The notes below the pieces were generated by a model. The model saw only the letters and a program-made list of their open reading frames with translations, was not told the DNA's origin and did no database searches. 64,000 nucleotides of DNA from Urechis unicinctus (lineage: Eukaryota; Annelida; Polychaeta; Xenopneusta; Urechidae). The translations under genes were made by a program, and so were the position numbers. Within the stretch, counting starts at the first letter, position 1. Each line of letters starts with the position of its first letter. The DNA lies in contig CM067354.1 of the NCBI GenBank assembly GCA_034190875.2, positions 74,553,466 through 74,617,465 on the forward strand, given 5' to 3'. Below, in pieces: positions 13,387-26,249 of this stretch.

Positions 13387-13649
13387 ATAATAAAGTCCCT
13401 TTGTCAGTATCATCGACGGGTACGTGGATAAAATCTGCTCAGTGTAGTTATACTTAAAGGCCGCTCCTTCTTGTGCTCTAATAAATGAAATAGCACCTGG
13501 GCATATTGGTTATAGTACCAATGTTTAACAAACTGCTGTCTGCTGTCGTAATACGTGAATTAGTAGGTTGGCTCACTGGATACAAAGGCCCTTTAATAAC
13601 TTCCAGCACAGGTAATTACCTTGGTACAATGGTGTCTGCGTAGATTGAA

Positions 13650-13946
13650 ATGTTTGGATACATAATATCTAAGTCATGGCTATATCAGCAAGTTGATCAT
13701 AATGACCGAAATAAACCGCAGTCTACATCTGTAGTTATGACAATGATTCTGTTGATGGTAAATATGCACTGGTGGTTTATTCTAATCAGTTTAATCCGTG
13801 GTAGCAAATGTGGTTGGACAAGTGTACTAAAGATCGACATTTACCCCTCACTATTGGAAACTTATTTTGCCACAAAAGCCCGTTTGTATACGTTCCACCT
13901 TTGCAATATTGCAGATAATGAGATTTGTTACCCAATATTCACATGA
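13650..13946 (+). pseudogene. Frame-conserved hydrophobic ORF relic (A2)
   Basis: An open frame of 98 codons contains VDHNDRNKPQS, a hydrophobic segment with NMHWWFILISLI, and KIDIYPSLLETYF. It is also open in B (31,772), C (48,856) and D (60,528). Relative to B, A lacks 27 bases and C lacks 12 bases after the hydrophobic segment, both multiples of three. The hydrophobic part could be a membrane helix. I do not recognise a family. Independent frame-keeping gaps hint at a coding past, but two such events can be chance. Confidence 0.35.
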
Positions 13947-14285
13947 ATTAATCTGTAATGGTATTAACCACCATCAACCAAGTCTGAGATCGGGCACAAA
14001 AGGAACGTTTCCTATATTATCGCTTATCAGATGATAGCTTTATAAATGGATAGAAAAGGTATTCCATTATCTCGTTAAAACTTCGATTGTCAAAGAAATA
14101 TTCATAACATTGTCGTGTATTATGCACTGATAGGGTCATCTAAGTACCTGCAGACTTTGGGTTGCCACAAAAGTCGACAGTTAACAATGCACGTCCCGTT
14201 GCTCTATCCATTCATAATATTACGCACACTTTAAGCACAATCGTAATGCCGTTAACTGCGTCAACACAGGTCACTAATCGATATT

Positions 14286-14301
14286 CTCTCCGCAACGAGA
14301 G
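14286..14301. other. Small conserved hairpin (A2)
   Basis: ctctccgcaacgagag can form a 5-base stem with a 6-base loop. It and its flanks are unchanged at 32,408, 49,507 and 61,231, although nearby sequence differs. Confidence 0.5.
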
Positions 14302-14907
14302 CATTTGTTTAAAACAGTGCATATAAAGCGTGATTTAACTTTGGGGTTAACTCATGGAACACAGCAAATGCATATTTAGAGTCGAATACTTAAGACAATA
14401 GATAGTATTTAAGTACCCTTGTTATGTGATGCGTTGACGTCTATGGTGTCTTGTTCGTCACAATAATAGCATGCCATTGCTCATGCCTTGATGCACCTAT
14501 CCGTTATTATTGCATGCGGCAGCGTGAATTATCTAGATGCCCCATGCCGCAACAGTAGGTAATCATAACGTAACGTCGTTTATTTGCGATAATCAAATGT
14601 GTAACTAATCGAAGGAATTTATGTGAGGTGCTTGAACCGCTTGGGTGGATTCTTCTCATACATCTCTTGAAATGATCAAACTTGAAAATGATTTGTTATA
14701 TATGTCAAAACAACCAGATATGCCGTGTGTGATATACATGATGGGCTCATGAGGGAAGAGGGAGTCATGGGAATTGTCTCGTTTACTTTCCATTGAGAAA
14801 ATGTGTGTAATGTTACAATACTGGATTGAGCAAACAATGCCTAATGCTATCACGGGCATGTATAGACTCAATGGCACTAGTTATGCTACATAAATATCGT
14901 AAATATA

Positions 14908-14985
14908 TAACGTAGCGGCAGTTGTCGAGTGGTAACGTTCCATGCATAGCTTTGAACACTGGAGGCTCAACATTGTACACTTACC
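14908..14985 (+). mobile_element. tRNA-derived SINE-like insert, family 1 (A2)
   Basis: The head gcagttgtcgagtgg resembles a pol III A box. About 35 bases downstream, ctttgaacactgg resembles a B box (cgaacCC-type, degraded). The tail ggctcaacattgtac matches the tail of the insert at 36,851. It is shared with C2 and D, so it was inserted before the array expanded. It is too degenerate to fold as a tRNA. Confidence 0.45.
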
Positions 14986-15494
14986 CATATGGCCAAATCG
15001 GCATTCTGTGCTGAATCGTCCAAACACTGTTCCGTTCCCGTTAGGGAAATATACGCTGTTACAGGGCGCCATCACCAGCATGCTATCTGGTGCATTCGGT
15101 TAAAGCAAGGGTCCAGTTATTCACCACGTACCTTATCACATGACCATTATGCTCTTATGTACTGCATATTGGTACTACAATATTGTTGACGCTGAAAGCA
15201 TGAAATGATCCAGTGAAGATTGTCACATCGCTAAAGTGATTGACATCATTAGTTTTCAATGTATGGTTTGTACATTTTACTCTGCCCATCATGTTGTTAA
15301 ATGTGATTTGATTTTTGAAAATTAAGTTACATAACTAAGATAATGTTGCTGCTGCTCTGTATAGGACATTTTTAGCATGAGGTTAGACGGTGTATTAACC
15401 CATAGATCCGTGGTGCAACAATCGGCCAGTATTCATAAAATTTCTGCGCCACAATGTCATCAGCCGTTAACGCTTATTAATCAAAAGCTTCCTG

Positions 15495-15590
15495 ACAGCA
15501 GGCGCCCTGGTGACCAAGTTAGTTAGGGTACTGTGTTCTTATGACGACGATGGCTCAATCCTACTGCGTCTTTGTTCATGTTGTCATGGT
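15495..15590 (+). mobile_element. tRNA-derived SINE-like insert, family 2 (A2)
   Basis: ggtgaccaagttagttaggg resembles an A box of the GGCCCAGTTGGTTAG type, followed by a degenerate downstream half (atgacgacgatggctc). It recurs at 50,869 and 62,491. Its second promoter box is weak, so the assignment is tentative. Confidence 0.35.
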
Positions 15591-15644
15591 AGCATGTTCT
15601 AGGTAATTAACAGCCCAGTGCACTATTAACCAAACCAGCGATGT

Positions 15645-16112
15645 AAAAGCGTAATGCCGCGATATTCCTGTGCCAAGACAGCTGCGTGTAATATATATCT
15701 TCATACTGGCTGTTTCACATTTAATGGGATCAATTACTTCGGTAGCGGTGGCTGTACTTCTCGTGGTTTGAGTTTTAATGCATTTGTTGCATAACCAAAC
15801 CATGAAGCGTCACTGCAACATCAATTTAGCTTCCGTACATGTTCTACAGATAATTGCTGAAGATGCCTTATACACAGCGCCAATCATGATGGCATTAGCC
15901 CGAGACATAACAATAATAGTCGGCTTTGAATTGCTTTACATGCTTTGATTTATAGAGGCTAGTTCAATTTGTCGCTACTTTATTAAAACTCATTTCAATC
16001 CACTTATGTGTCGCTGATTGTCCTTATCCTCTTCATTTATTTGTCTTAAGTGTTCTAATCATTCTTTCAAAAGCCCATATGCTAGTTTACTTCATAAATA
16101 AACATTGCACAA
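15645..16112 (+). pseudogene. Decayed C-terminal membrane-protein relic R (A2)
   Basis: Frames encode VMPRYSCAKTAACNIYL and then FNGINYF, with cysteines. After an 8-base loss comes a hydrophobic segment with a stop, then MKRHCNINLASV, ALYTAPIMMALARDITIIV and GFELLYM. Relative to D an 18-base gap keeps the frame. The 3' end reads ...SFKSPYASLLHK, followed by TAA overlapping AATAAA. Interpretation is given at 62,640. Confidence 0.4.
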
Positions 16113-17533
16113 GCTATAAAACGTTTTTTGTTCATTTGAATTAAAAATAGTTATGCTGTTCCAAAATGCCTTCTGAGCGGACTATTCCAGCTACATCTAC
16201 ACAGGTTGAAACGGAATAATATTCTTGGGATGCAGCCTTACTGTTCGCGTGTTTACCCCAGGTTGCGAGTGAGAAGGTCAACATCGTAATAGGCAGCGGT
16301 AAAACATGATCTATGTGGCTGGGGTCGTACTCGTTAACGCAATGTTCACATACAGCCAAACAATTAGTTGCTCATTTTTGATCAGTCGCGTTGGCCAACA
16401 TCAGTAACGGCAATAATTACCAGCCTTTCTCGTAATAAATGTACTTCTATCCGTGGCTGGCCTCGCCAGTTATTGCGATGATGGAAAAAGCTTTATAACA
16501 TCCCACATTTTACTTCACGTCACGTTCATCTGCGGAATGCGATTTTCTGCTCAAATAGTAGGTAGCAATTATTGGCAGCTTGCCAGTCATACCATCATCA
16601 ACAGGCAGGTTATAACATAGACGGCAAGAAATGTCGAAGTTTTCCGAGTTGGCAGGAGAAGACTATAGATGATAGATTCGGGTGTGAATGCTAAACAACA
16701 CATCAATCAGTCATTTTTGCAAACACTGTGAATACCGAGTATGCACTATATATAACTATATGATAGCCGATTGCTTGTGCTAGGTAGAACTACTGAACTG
16801 CATACAAGAGGCAACGAGCTATAGGGTTCATTAATAAAAGCGGATACAAGAGGTGCAATTAATTTTCATTCGTGAGCCGATATCCACACACAAATTAAAG
16901 TGTCTTAATACATCAGAAAAGGCCAGATATCCATTCGCAGACCGAGATGGAATTCCTAAGTGATAATTTAGAAAGTCACTAGATGAGCTTATTGGGTTTC
17001 TGTGAGAATAATGTCCATTAGTGTCTTGCCGTGATTTAGTTATCGCTTTACAGCCTATATTGCCGTCACAGTGAATCAAGCAATTGCAAATAAAATGTGA
17101 AATAAGAGGGATAACCAGAGTAGTGATTAACCTGTTGCACAGTTCGTGTGGCGATGCTCTATGTTCACAGGATACGGGTATGCTGCATTGACGACATATA
17201 AACATTGATACAAAATCTATCGTTGCTGATCATTAATCTATTACAATATATATTGCAAAATTCAACGAATGATAAATCATGCTGTGAGTTGCTTCCAGTT
17301 CATGAGGCGATGTTGATATCAGGCGAAGCATAATTTTATGTACACGTAGTGCATGTTGTCCAATCTGCAACCTCGCACATGTCATTATACCAAATACTCA
17401 ATCTAATGTTGCCAACGCCAACTAGTGCATCAAACAATGATTGTAGCAGTGTTTAGAGAATCTACACCTCCATTCTACGTGTAGCATTATTTAACGAAAG
17501 GCTCATTATCGAATACACAGTAACATTTTAATC

Positions 17534-17547
17534 GCTCGCCGGCGAGC
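17534..17547. other. GC-rich perfect palindrome in U (A)
   Basis: gctcgccggcgagc is a 14-base perfect palindrome in an otherwise AT-rich stretch. It recurs at 34,041, 44,284 (centre changed but still a perfect palindrome) and 53,253 (one mismatch). Confidence 0.85.
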
Positions 17548-20500
17548 CCAATCGTCAGCCAGCATTGCATACCCAAGCATCATTTCTAATGTCTACTGGT
17601 CTGGCTGTTTTAAGAAAAATAAAGAATTGGCTGAAATTTGACTTGACAAATCTGCAAACGAGCGCATGTAGAATCAATAATTGGCCAAAATGGGTATCAA
17701 CAATCTACTGGTATAGGCTCCTAGGTAGCTGATCAATAAACGTGGCTTTTCTCAAGTAAACTTTTATTTGGACTACATCTCATGATGCATGTAGTGTACA
17801 GTGGCTAAAATATTAACAAATATATTTATCAGCATACAAAGGTCGCGTAATTTGAGTTGACTGTACTGAGAGGTCTTCAAATTATTCTCGAAACCTGTTT
17901 ACCTTCAAGGACAGAAAAGATTGCAAACATAACTGCAACCAAATGTTTGCATAATTGTAGCGCTTTGGAATCCTGATGTGGTGTACAGCAATCGCTCAAT
18001 GCTGTTATTTCGCATCTCCCATGTTCATGAATTGATACTCAACGCAGCCATTGATGCTTTGCGATGGACTGATTTGCAAACTACAATAGAATAGTTTTTG
18101 GGTAGAGTTTACAGCAACGATGCTTCCAGGCATTACATAACTGATTCGCACGCAGTATGACAAGGTTTGCTATAACTGAAACATGATTCATTGTTCTTTC
18201 TGCGTACAGAAAAGTTATTTCAAATACGGCATAGGTGCAAACCTAGTTGAACATAGCTTAGCCCACTTGCGATTAGGATTTGTAGCAATTATATTATATC
18301 TACAGTGCAACTTCAAATGAGTTATTGTTTTTGATAATTGCGTTGAAGCCATAGTTATGAGTAACTAATTTCTTAAACCATTGTCTATAATGTTACTGGT
18401 GTGATTTTAAAGAAAGCAATAGCTAGCGTACGCGCATTAAATACCATAATAGCAAATGTTTGGTCATAGCAAATGCTATGGTTTTTTCGAGTCATGATAA
18501 GAGCAATGCCCCCAATCAGAATAAAATATTCTGTTGTGTGATGTCAGTAGGCATACAAAAATAGTTGGATATGTAGAAAAATAGCAAATGTGAATATAAA
18601 TGCACATTGGTAATATTGACGCCAGCGGCATCATATCCTTACACTGTGTCCCAGGCTTACAACAATTACACCACATGTTTTATCATTCTAAATGCAACAA
18701 TTTGACATAGCAGTGAAACTATTCAATCTCCTTTGATAAAAATTCAGCCGACTCAAAACACATAAGCGGTAATTTCAGTTGCCACGAGGAAGTATGATAC
18801 TTCGCACCAGGTCAAATCACTTGGTGTATCGAATTCCATAGGGCTGACAAAATTATCACCTGACAATGCCAGTAATACCCGTGCTGACTGTATACTGTAT
18901 ACACATACACTGTCAATCAATAATTGTGGTGTAATTACCACCCAAACGGCCATCAGACTGCTTGCATGCAGATTCTGATCCTGATGCTACTGGGCACCTA
19001 CATATCTGTCTGTTCTCTGCGTTACAAACTCTGTGTTAAGTTATTGGGTCATCAGATCATGGTACTCCCGTCTTTGTCTTATCCCACATGACATGGTAAG
19101 CCGGCAACTTCCAGAAGCTTGCAAAATACAGATACTTCACTAACAGCTGTGGACCGTCGCGTTACTTTGGAATTTTGAGAACGACATCTAGTCGTTTAGC
19201 TTAATTAGAATTATATATCTTTCAGGAAAGTAAATGTTGAGGTCTACAAATTGAACTAATTAAATTACAATAGACGACTGTATCACTAGATAAGCGATAT
19301 AAGTGCCTGTATGCAAAGTTTACAATTAACAAAAGATCTTAGTGTGGACTACCGTAATGCGTTCATAAACCCACCAGCTAAAACGGCGATATATTCTTGG
19401 CTGGTGAGGTAAAAGAGCCGGATGCTAGACTTATCAAGAGGCACAATGTTTAGTTATTGATGTCAACATCCCATTAAGGTCATAGCTTTATACAATTATT
19501 GCGATAATTAATATAGAACATCACTTATCACAAAGACATCTAAGAGTTAAGCAAATGTACATTCTAACTCTCATATTCGAATTTTGAGTAATTGACGCAT
19601 ATAGTATCCCATTGTGTCTGAATATTGTCATTCGACATTCTTTACTACCCATCGACACTCAAACACATAAGCTTGGCTACAATGGTTTAGATAAGCAGTC
19701 ATGTTTAATGCTGCCTAAGGAGAAGAACATTAAGAGCTGGTGTTGCAATTGTGCATCTGAAAACTGAATTTCTTAGAAGAAGAATATCTGCGATCTTCAG
19801 TCCAAATATTTTGTGATTACAATCAATTAACCCATGATATCTTTTAAATGCAATGTCTTTGGCAAACTGAGACGCTAACGTAGCTTCCCAAATACAGAAT
19901 CATACCTGCAACACAACCATATGCCTATTCAGATATATTCAGCCCCAGAGTTCGATTGTAGTTGTACTGTAGAGCGAGAGCAGTTCTAACTAAGCCTTTT
20001 ACGATAATAATGCTTCGTATTCTTTAATAGATTACGCCACCGCACCTAAGACAAAAACATGACAAGAATATTTGAATCAGTCGTCATTGTGCTTGATCAA
20101 ATTATGCGATTCGGGATTTGTAAGAATGGCGTTTCATCAAATTGATCGGCCTTAATGCTCAACGCAGCCAATCTCTTGTTAAGCTGTTTAACTACGTGTT
20201 GCTATTGTTACGATGACAAGTTTCACCAAATGCAGCATCCTTAATTCAACGTAATCACGCAATGGTCGGATCTGTTAAGTGCCATCGACATCCTGTTGCT
20301 GCCAATTATAGTTTACAATTCGTCATGGCCACAAGTGGTAGAGATTAGACCGAGTTTCGTTCGCTCTTGTATTGCTATACTTGACGCATTTGGCATGGCA
20401 TGCATTACCATGAATATTGGCTACTATTAAGCTAATACATTCACGTTACTAATCAAGACATCAATTATCCTTGATTCATTCACCCTGTAACAGAAAATGA

Positions 20501-20680
20501 CATTATGATGACAATGTATGTCTTTCAGTGAACGTAAATATGATGAATATATAACCCTGTTACCACTATAGTGGTCAACTCAATGAATATGATCTTTACA
20601 CCGACGTTGATCAACACATGGTGAGGATAAAGCTTCATACGCATGACGCAGAGGTGTCAATAGACACAAGCCTCTTTATG

Positions 20681-20929
20681 CTAAATAAATAAAGTCATAA
20701 AATGAGCGATAGTGTCGGTGCCAAAACTTACGAAATAACTATGTATATTGATTATTTCTGCGCAGCTGCTTGACAATAATGTATGAGAAGTCAGTGATGT
20801 CCTTTCGTTTAAATCATATTTCACGACAACAGTGCCATCGAATTGATTGGACCAGGGCAGATAAAGCGGGGACTGATATACCGTACATTGTTCAAACGTC
20901 TTAGTATAGTACAAAACTTTCACCCTCAA
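20681..20929 (-). pseudogene. Olfactomedin-like domain fragment (unit B)
   Basis: This is the copy of the A fragment in unit B. It encodes 82 codons with the same VVVKYDL and FGTD strings. In the reading direction an AG directly precedes the similar segment (ctaagacgttt), compatible with a splice acceptor, and gtaagt follows the IHSYF codons, which could be a donor. If spliced, the exon would be about 170 bases. Unit C has deleted this region, so only two nearly identical copies exist here and conservation cannot be judged. Confidence 0.35.
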
Positions 20930-21759
20930 ATATGATTATCAACTTTGTACAATCGATGTGGACATTATTGACATGAAATTTGTTAATCCAATTACACTTA
21001 CAGGGTCACATTGAAATTAGCTTATAGAACATTCATGACAACTACTTGTTCACATAAACATAGCCAATTACTCAAAACAAATGTGTAAAATAATCGGTAG
21101 CATGATGACCCAAGTGCAATGTTGTCGTCATGATTTGTGTGATAAAAAGCTTGAACGGTGAGAGCTCAATGTAACACAAATATTCAGCCCTGCAGACACA
21201 GATATTTTATGTTGACGTTAAATTACAAATGGAATATCCGTTTGCAATATTTAACTGGCAATTCCGTTAGATGTATAGTAACGTACATATTGGATTATAG
21301 CTTCAGTTCTTTTCACAATTAATTGAATACACACATGCTGCTATGTTTCGGCCAAATGACCAGCCGCGTATGCAGTTTGGTATTGATTCTGGAAGTGCAT
21401 CGGAGTAAACTCTTGTGATGTTTCTCATGGTTCAAATGTCTGAATAAGAATAGCATTTCCGGACAACCCGCCGCCTTGAATTTTCAGTGAACAACTGTTT
21501 AACCAATAGTTTTGCGGAAAGTAATGGACATTTCAGTCATAATTACTTTTCCCTATTTCATACAACTCCACTCATGGATGGTGTTGAATGACCAATAAAT
21601 AGCTTCCCGGAATATAAATGACCTGCATATCACCTGTTTCATTTGCCAACATTGCACACTGCACCATAAAGTCTCATTGTGGTACTGAACTTGGTCCATT
21701 TGGTTAATCCAAAGGTTACCAAGCTGATGCTATTCAAGGGCTTTTATTTTTCGGTTCAG

Positions 21760-22115
21760 CGCAAGTGCATGAAAATGGTCCGACGTCCCTTTTAACATAC
21801 AACACGATGTTCAGACGGTGATGGGTGACTATGAGGATGAATATGCCCGTACCTACGTATATAGGGATTGGTTTGCTGTATACTCCAACTCTCTATCGCA
21901 CAAACGGCCACTCTCACGTCCTTGTATGCAAACCATTACCGGCTTGCAATACGGAATGGCACATAGGCATTTCGGGGTTCGCACGAATGGGGGTTTAAGG
22001 AAGGGGGAGGGTATGTAGGTTAGCGTTACGTAAATGAGGGTCATGTCTTGGCGGTTGTCATACGGCGTTTCATGTGGGTCGGGGCGAGGTTTCCAAAATC
22101 GGCAAACAGAGCGTT
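21760..22115. other. GC-richer block of unknown origin (unit B)
   Basis: Counterpart of the block at 4,205-4,560, with a few substitutions and a small change near 22,045. The plus frame 21,818-22,018 stays open in both units, which means little at this level of identity. Confidence 0.4.
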
Positions 22116-23583
22116 GCGTTATTTATGAACGGTCTCAAACCAGATTATATACGTCATGCTTTTTTTATATAACGCATTAATAGTTACACAAACAGCTGAT
22201 ATGATTTGTAAATTGGAATGGTGTATGCATGTTTAGATTTAACGTTACTGAACTGATACATCCATAACATCCCAAGAGACGGTACCAATGTCCGGTGCTA
22301 AACATACCCTGCTTATCATACTCGCTCGCGCGTTTTACAATGCGACATAATACGATCACACGTTTATAATGCTGTATATCAGACAGAGGTCCCAAAATTG
22401 GTTATCACGCAATTGGCCTCACGCTTGTAATTAGCAACGGACGGAGTTTATGTACATTAAAAACATCGAATGCGTTCTTTTGTTGTAATTCCTACTGAGT
22501 AAGCCTAAAATTGTTGGAATGGGCAGAATACCCTCAGTATACTTCTGTGAGTTGAATTACGCTATTTGGTGAAACCTTTGTCAGATTGCATCCAGCAAAA
22601 ATATCATCATTGCGATGATTCATATACCTCCATGGAAAAACACATTTAAACGCCCAACACAGCGTTGGTGTGACTGTCAAATAGATTAAAATCACCATAT
22701 ACCGGACCTGTTGCAGTTAAGTTGTCTCCTGGTGGTCATTTCCTGTATTGGTCACAGGATCATACACTTAAGCTGCATATACATTAAGAAATGTGCCTGT
22801 GCTCATATGGGGTATGGCTTTATTTCATGTAAGCATGAAGGCAGTAATTTCCTTGCATATGCAATACCGTGCTAAGTCATGACATGTGTAAGCTACAATG
22901 AAGATAATTACATGTGTACGGGTCACTAGCATGTTGATGCGGTTTGCATTTGGTTGCTTAAACAGCTATCGCAAGGATAGTCTGAATGTTTTAAGGCTTG
23001 TAAGATGTGTTTGATATCATGTGCATCGCTGGTCCCCAAATGTTATAGCTGTGATGCTCAAAAAGAAAAAAGGTGTTATTGCGATATTGTCGCACTTATG
23101 GCAATGCTGGCCGTGCGATAACTGTGAGCTTGCGGCAAATTATTCAGACGGGCTGAGTTATATCATAGAATATTTGCAAGGCATAAGATTGGAGTGATGA
23201 CCTAAACCTTTTATTATAGAAACATAGACGATAAAGACAGTTGTGCAAAACAAGATGTTGGCATCAAGCATCTACCAAACAATGCCATCACAATGTTAGC
23301 AAATAAATTGGGCTTAAATTTTATCTGACAAATTCTATTGACTCGTTTATGTTCACGGCACAATGTTTCGACAAGTATGTCCTAAAACACTAAATACGTC
23401 TAAGGCTGTTCGTTTATGCACTTTAGAATCAGCTGAAAGCAATTGCATTATGTCCACTGACAGTCACATCTGGTTAAGATGAATGAAGAAGCAACGTATG
23501 GCATGATCTTTTTTGCAAAAACTCATTACTGTTATGTATGAAAATATTACAGAAAATAACATGAACACTTTTGTATTGTCATT

Positions 23584-24074
23584 AAGTGTGTTTGAACCTT
23601 GAGAATGAGGACGCTTCTGATGAGCTTGGCAATTTATCATATCCACTCTCGTCCATCGTCGTCTTCATATGACCTCCCTTGTGACAATCGGCAGTAAACA
23701 CCTCACCTGTACTCGCTGACCACACTGAGATTGTCGGAACCTTTACGTAGCCGTGGCAAGTACTATTGGTCATTTTGCCATGCTCTCATTGCTGGGACGA
23801 ATAGCATGACAATCATCATAAGTTTATGGTCCAATCGATTGGAACCAGTGGAAAGCATTGACTCTACAGCATACATTGCAGCATATCGTGCTTATAACTT
23901 TTCATTTTTGGAAGATACTCCACCCACAGAATAATAATCTATCGAGTAGATAAAATATAGAGAACTGATGATATAGCCCAAGTTAGCAATTAGAGACCAA
24001 TTTCATTCTTACCTTGATTTTGTAATCAGCTTGACCCATAATGTCCAGCAGAATAGTTGATAAGTGATTATCGG
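23584..24074. other. Block kept in B and C, deleted in A
   Basis: About 490 bases in B sit between sequences that are adjacent in A at 5,990. The right part matches C at about 38,050-38,260 (catacattgcagcatatcgtg). Open frames of 60-67 codons here are not recognisable. Confidence 0.75.
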
Positions 24075-25135
24075 GCCGGGGGTGTATAGAAGCGAGGCGT
24101 AAACTACGCTATAACGTATTTAATCAACACTCTCATTACATCCCATCGGAATTATGAATTAGAAGCAGGTATGTACAGATCTAAGATAGATGTGTGATAA
24201 CATTTGTCGTGATATAGTAGACATGAAGTCTTTAGCATTTAAATTATCCGGTTGAACGAAGCTTTCGATTTGTTGTTCCTGCGACGTAATTATCATACTA
24301 GGGTTATGCAAATTATTAGATGATGACTAGCAACCAAAGTAGATATTCTAATGTCATCTGTCTCTTTGTTAGTACTAACATATGGCTTAACGCTGCTAGT
24401 TTCACATTTCGAAATTAGTTATGCAGCTGTTGCCATTAGTAAAATGTTGCAGTCATCAATACATAGATATAGCAAAACTATACACCGCAGCAGTGAATAT
24501 CATGCGAGCGATTGGTTCTTGACATATAAATAACACAGAACCTTAATTAATATAAGTCAGGAGGTAATACAAGAACTCCGAAGCAAAGAGAGTGTTATGC
24601 CATGTCTTATCGTGAGCCCTAGTACGGGTTTTATCACTATATATAATTCATCCATAAGAGTCAATCTGTGTGAATATAAAATAACCAGGCAGTGGATATA
24701 AGCGGTATAACACATGGTCTCGTTAGCTCTCGCATGCCATGGAAGGATCGCTTCATGGGTTTATGTATTGCTGGAAGGCATAGATAAAAGGTTACAACAG
24801 TAACCTTTGTAGGGAGGTTATCAGAGAGAACATCATGATGACAATGTAACAGTCAATGGGTACAAGCTAATTTCGCGCCGAAACGAATGTATGATGCCAA
24901 CATTAAGACATGACTGTAGATCAAGCTTTCATTTTTATTGATAACAGAAGGTTAATAATGTGGTTTCAATTAATATGCTCGAAAACTATCAATACAGTTA
25001 TTACAGAGGCAAGGTTTTTTAAAGAACGAGAATTAGACGAAACATCGCTAAAGGGCTCTGGTGGTACTACTTATGTCATGACATTGAACAAAGGGAGATG
25101 CAAAGGACGTTTGTGAAATTAAACGTAGTGATACA

Positions 25136-25136
25136 G

Positions 25137-25220
<84 letters not shown>

Positions 25221-25232
25221 TATATGATATAC
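25136..25232. repeat. (TA)n microsatellite (unit B)
   Basis: TA run at the same repeat position as in A, shorter, and preceded by about 60 bases that A lacks here. Confidence 0.97.
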
Positions 25233-26249
25233 AAAGCTTGCGCGTTTTTATTGTTTTGTTAAGGTTTACGCACGAGACAAGCGAATTCTATAAGCCGTCC
25301 AAATGAAAATTTATTTGAATGTTACTGAACAAAATGGCAAACGCAACTGACAAGTGTAAATATGAAAGTAGAACACATGTTTCATTTACTGTTTACTTGA
25401 ATTTAGTATAGAGGTTTATTTAGAGAATAAAACGCCCGTTGTTTAACAAATATGGAGGACACGTTAAAATCGCCATTTTTGGGAATATTGCAACCTTGGT
25501 CATAATAATCTGATTGCGAGTGATTGCTTTTAGATACAATGACCGATCTATGCGAGCGTCAATCATACTATAATTGAGCGATATACATTAGTATTACATT
25601 GCGGTTCCAACCGACGTATATATCAATGTTGTTTCTCATGATCTACTTTTGATCGTGAGTGAATATCCATATGGCAGTCATTTACTTTTGGCGGACAGAT
25701 GCAGTGAAATGCCTACTAAAATGAATGGGGCATAGGGTACAGCAATAAGTGCTCAAGAAATCCAAGAAGACTCCTGCCCCGGGTCGAAATACATACTGTG
25801 CTTTGGGTGACTAAGTGTTTTTTTGGAAATAGCCTTTAGCCTTTATGAGACGACATTAGAGTTCGTGAGTGATACTTCAGAAAGTCACTACAACAGCCTT
25901 ATTAGATTTCTGCAAGAAAATTGTCCATTAGCGACTTGGTGATTTGGTTATCGCTTATGCTGTAGCATCAATCGAATCAAAGAGGTAGAGACAAAAATGG
26001 CTATAAAGTGCATCAAATCTAACCATTGCAAATTTTAATGAGTCGTGTGATATAGGTGACAACCACCTGCAAAAAATGTAACCTGTATCATCTGGCTCCA
26101 AAATGATTATATATTGATGCCAATGGATAATATATTAAAGTTACATCTCGGGACAAAGTCTCGCTCCACAAGGAGAATTCCCAAACCTACGATTTGATAG
26201 CATTCCTCTCACACAAGGAGAACTCCCAAACATAAAATGCCAATTTTGT

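Larger units (their letters stand above)
10167..18124 (+). repeat. Type-2 monomer A2
   Basis: The monomer starts with the S1 segment (caagcgtttcc/taagcgttacc landmark), which recurs at 28,350, 44,698 and 53,718. Its order is S, spliced relic (10,914), local 377-base duplication (12,180-12,860), CT tract (13,150), hydrophobic ORF relic (13,650), SINE-like insert (14,908), second SINE-like insert (15,495), membrane-protein relic R (15,645) and U (17,220-18,124) with a GC-rich palindrome at 17,534. The exact junction with A1 is inferred from where homology to C2 begins, so it is uncertain by some tens of bases. Confidence 0.75.

Noticed and set aside
13099..13457. Open frames over the CT tract (also 31,220-31,554)
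   Set aside because: Leu-Ser or Arg-Glu runs from (CT)n sequence. They vary with tract length and are not proteins.
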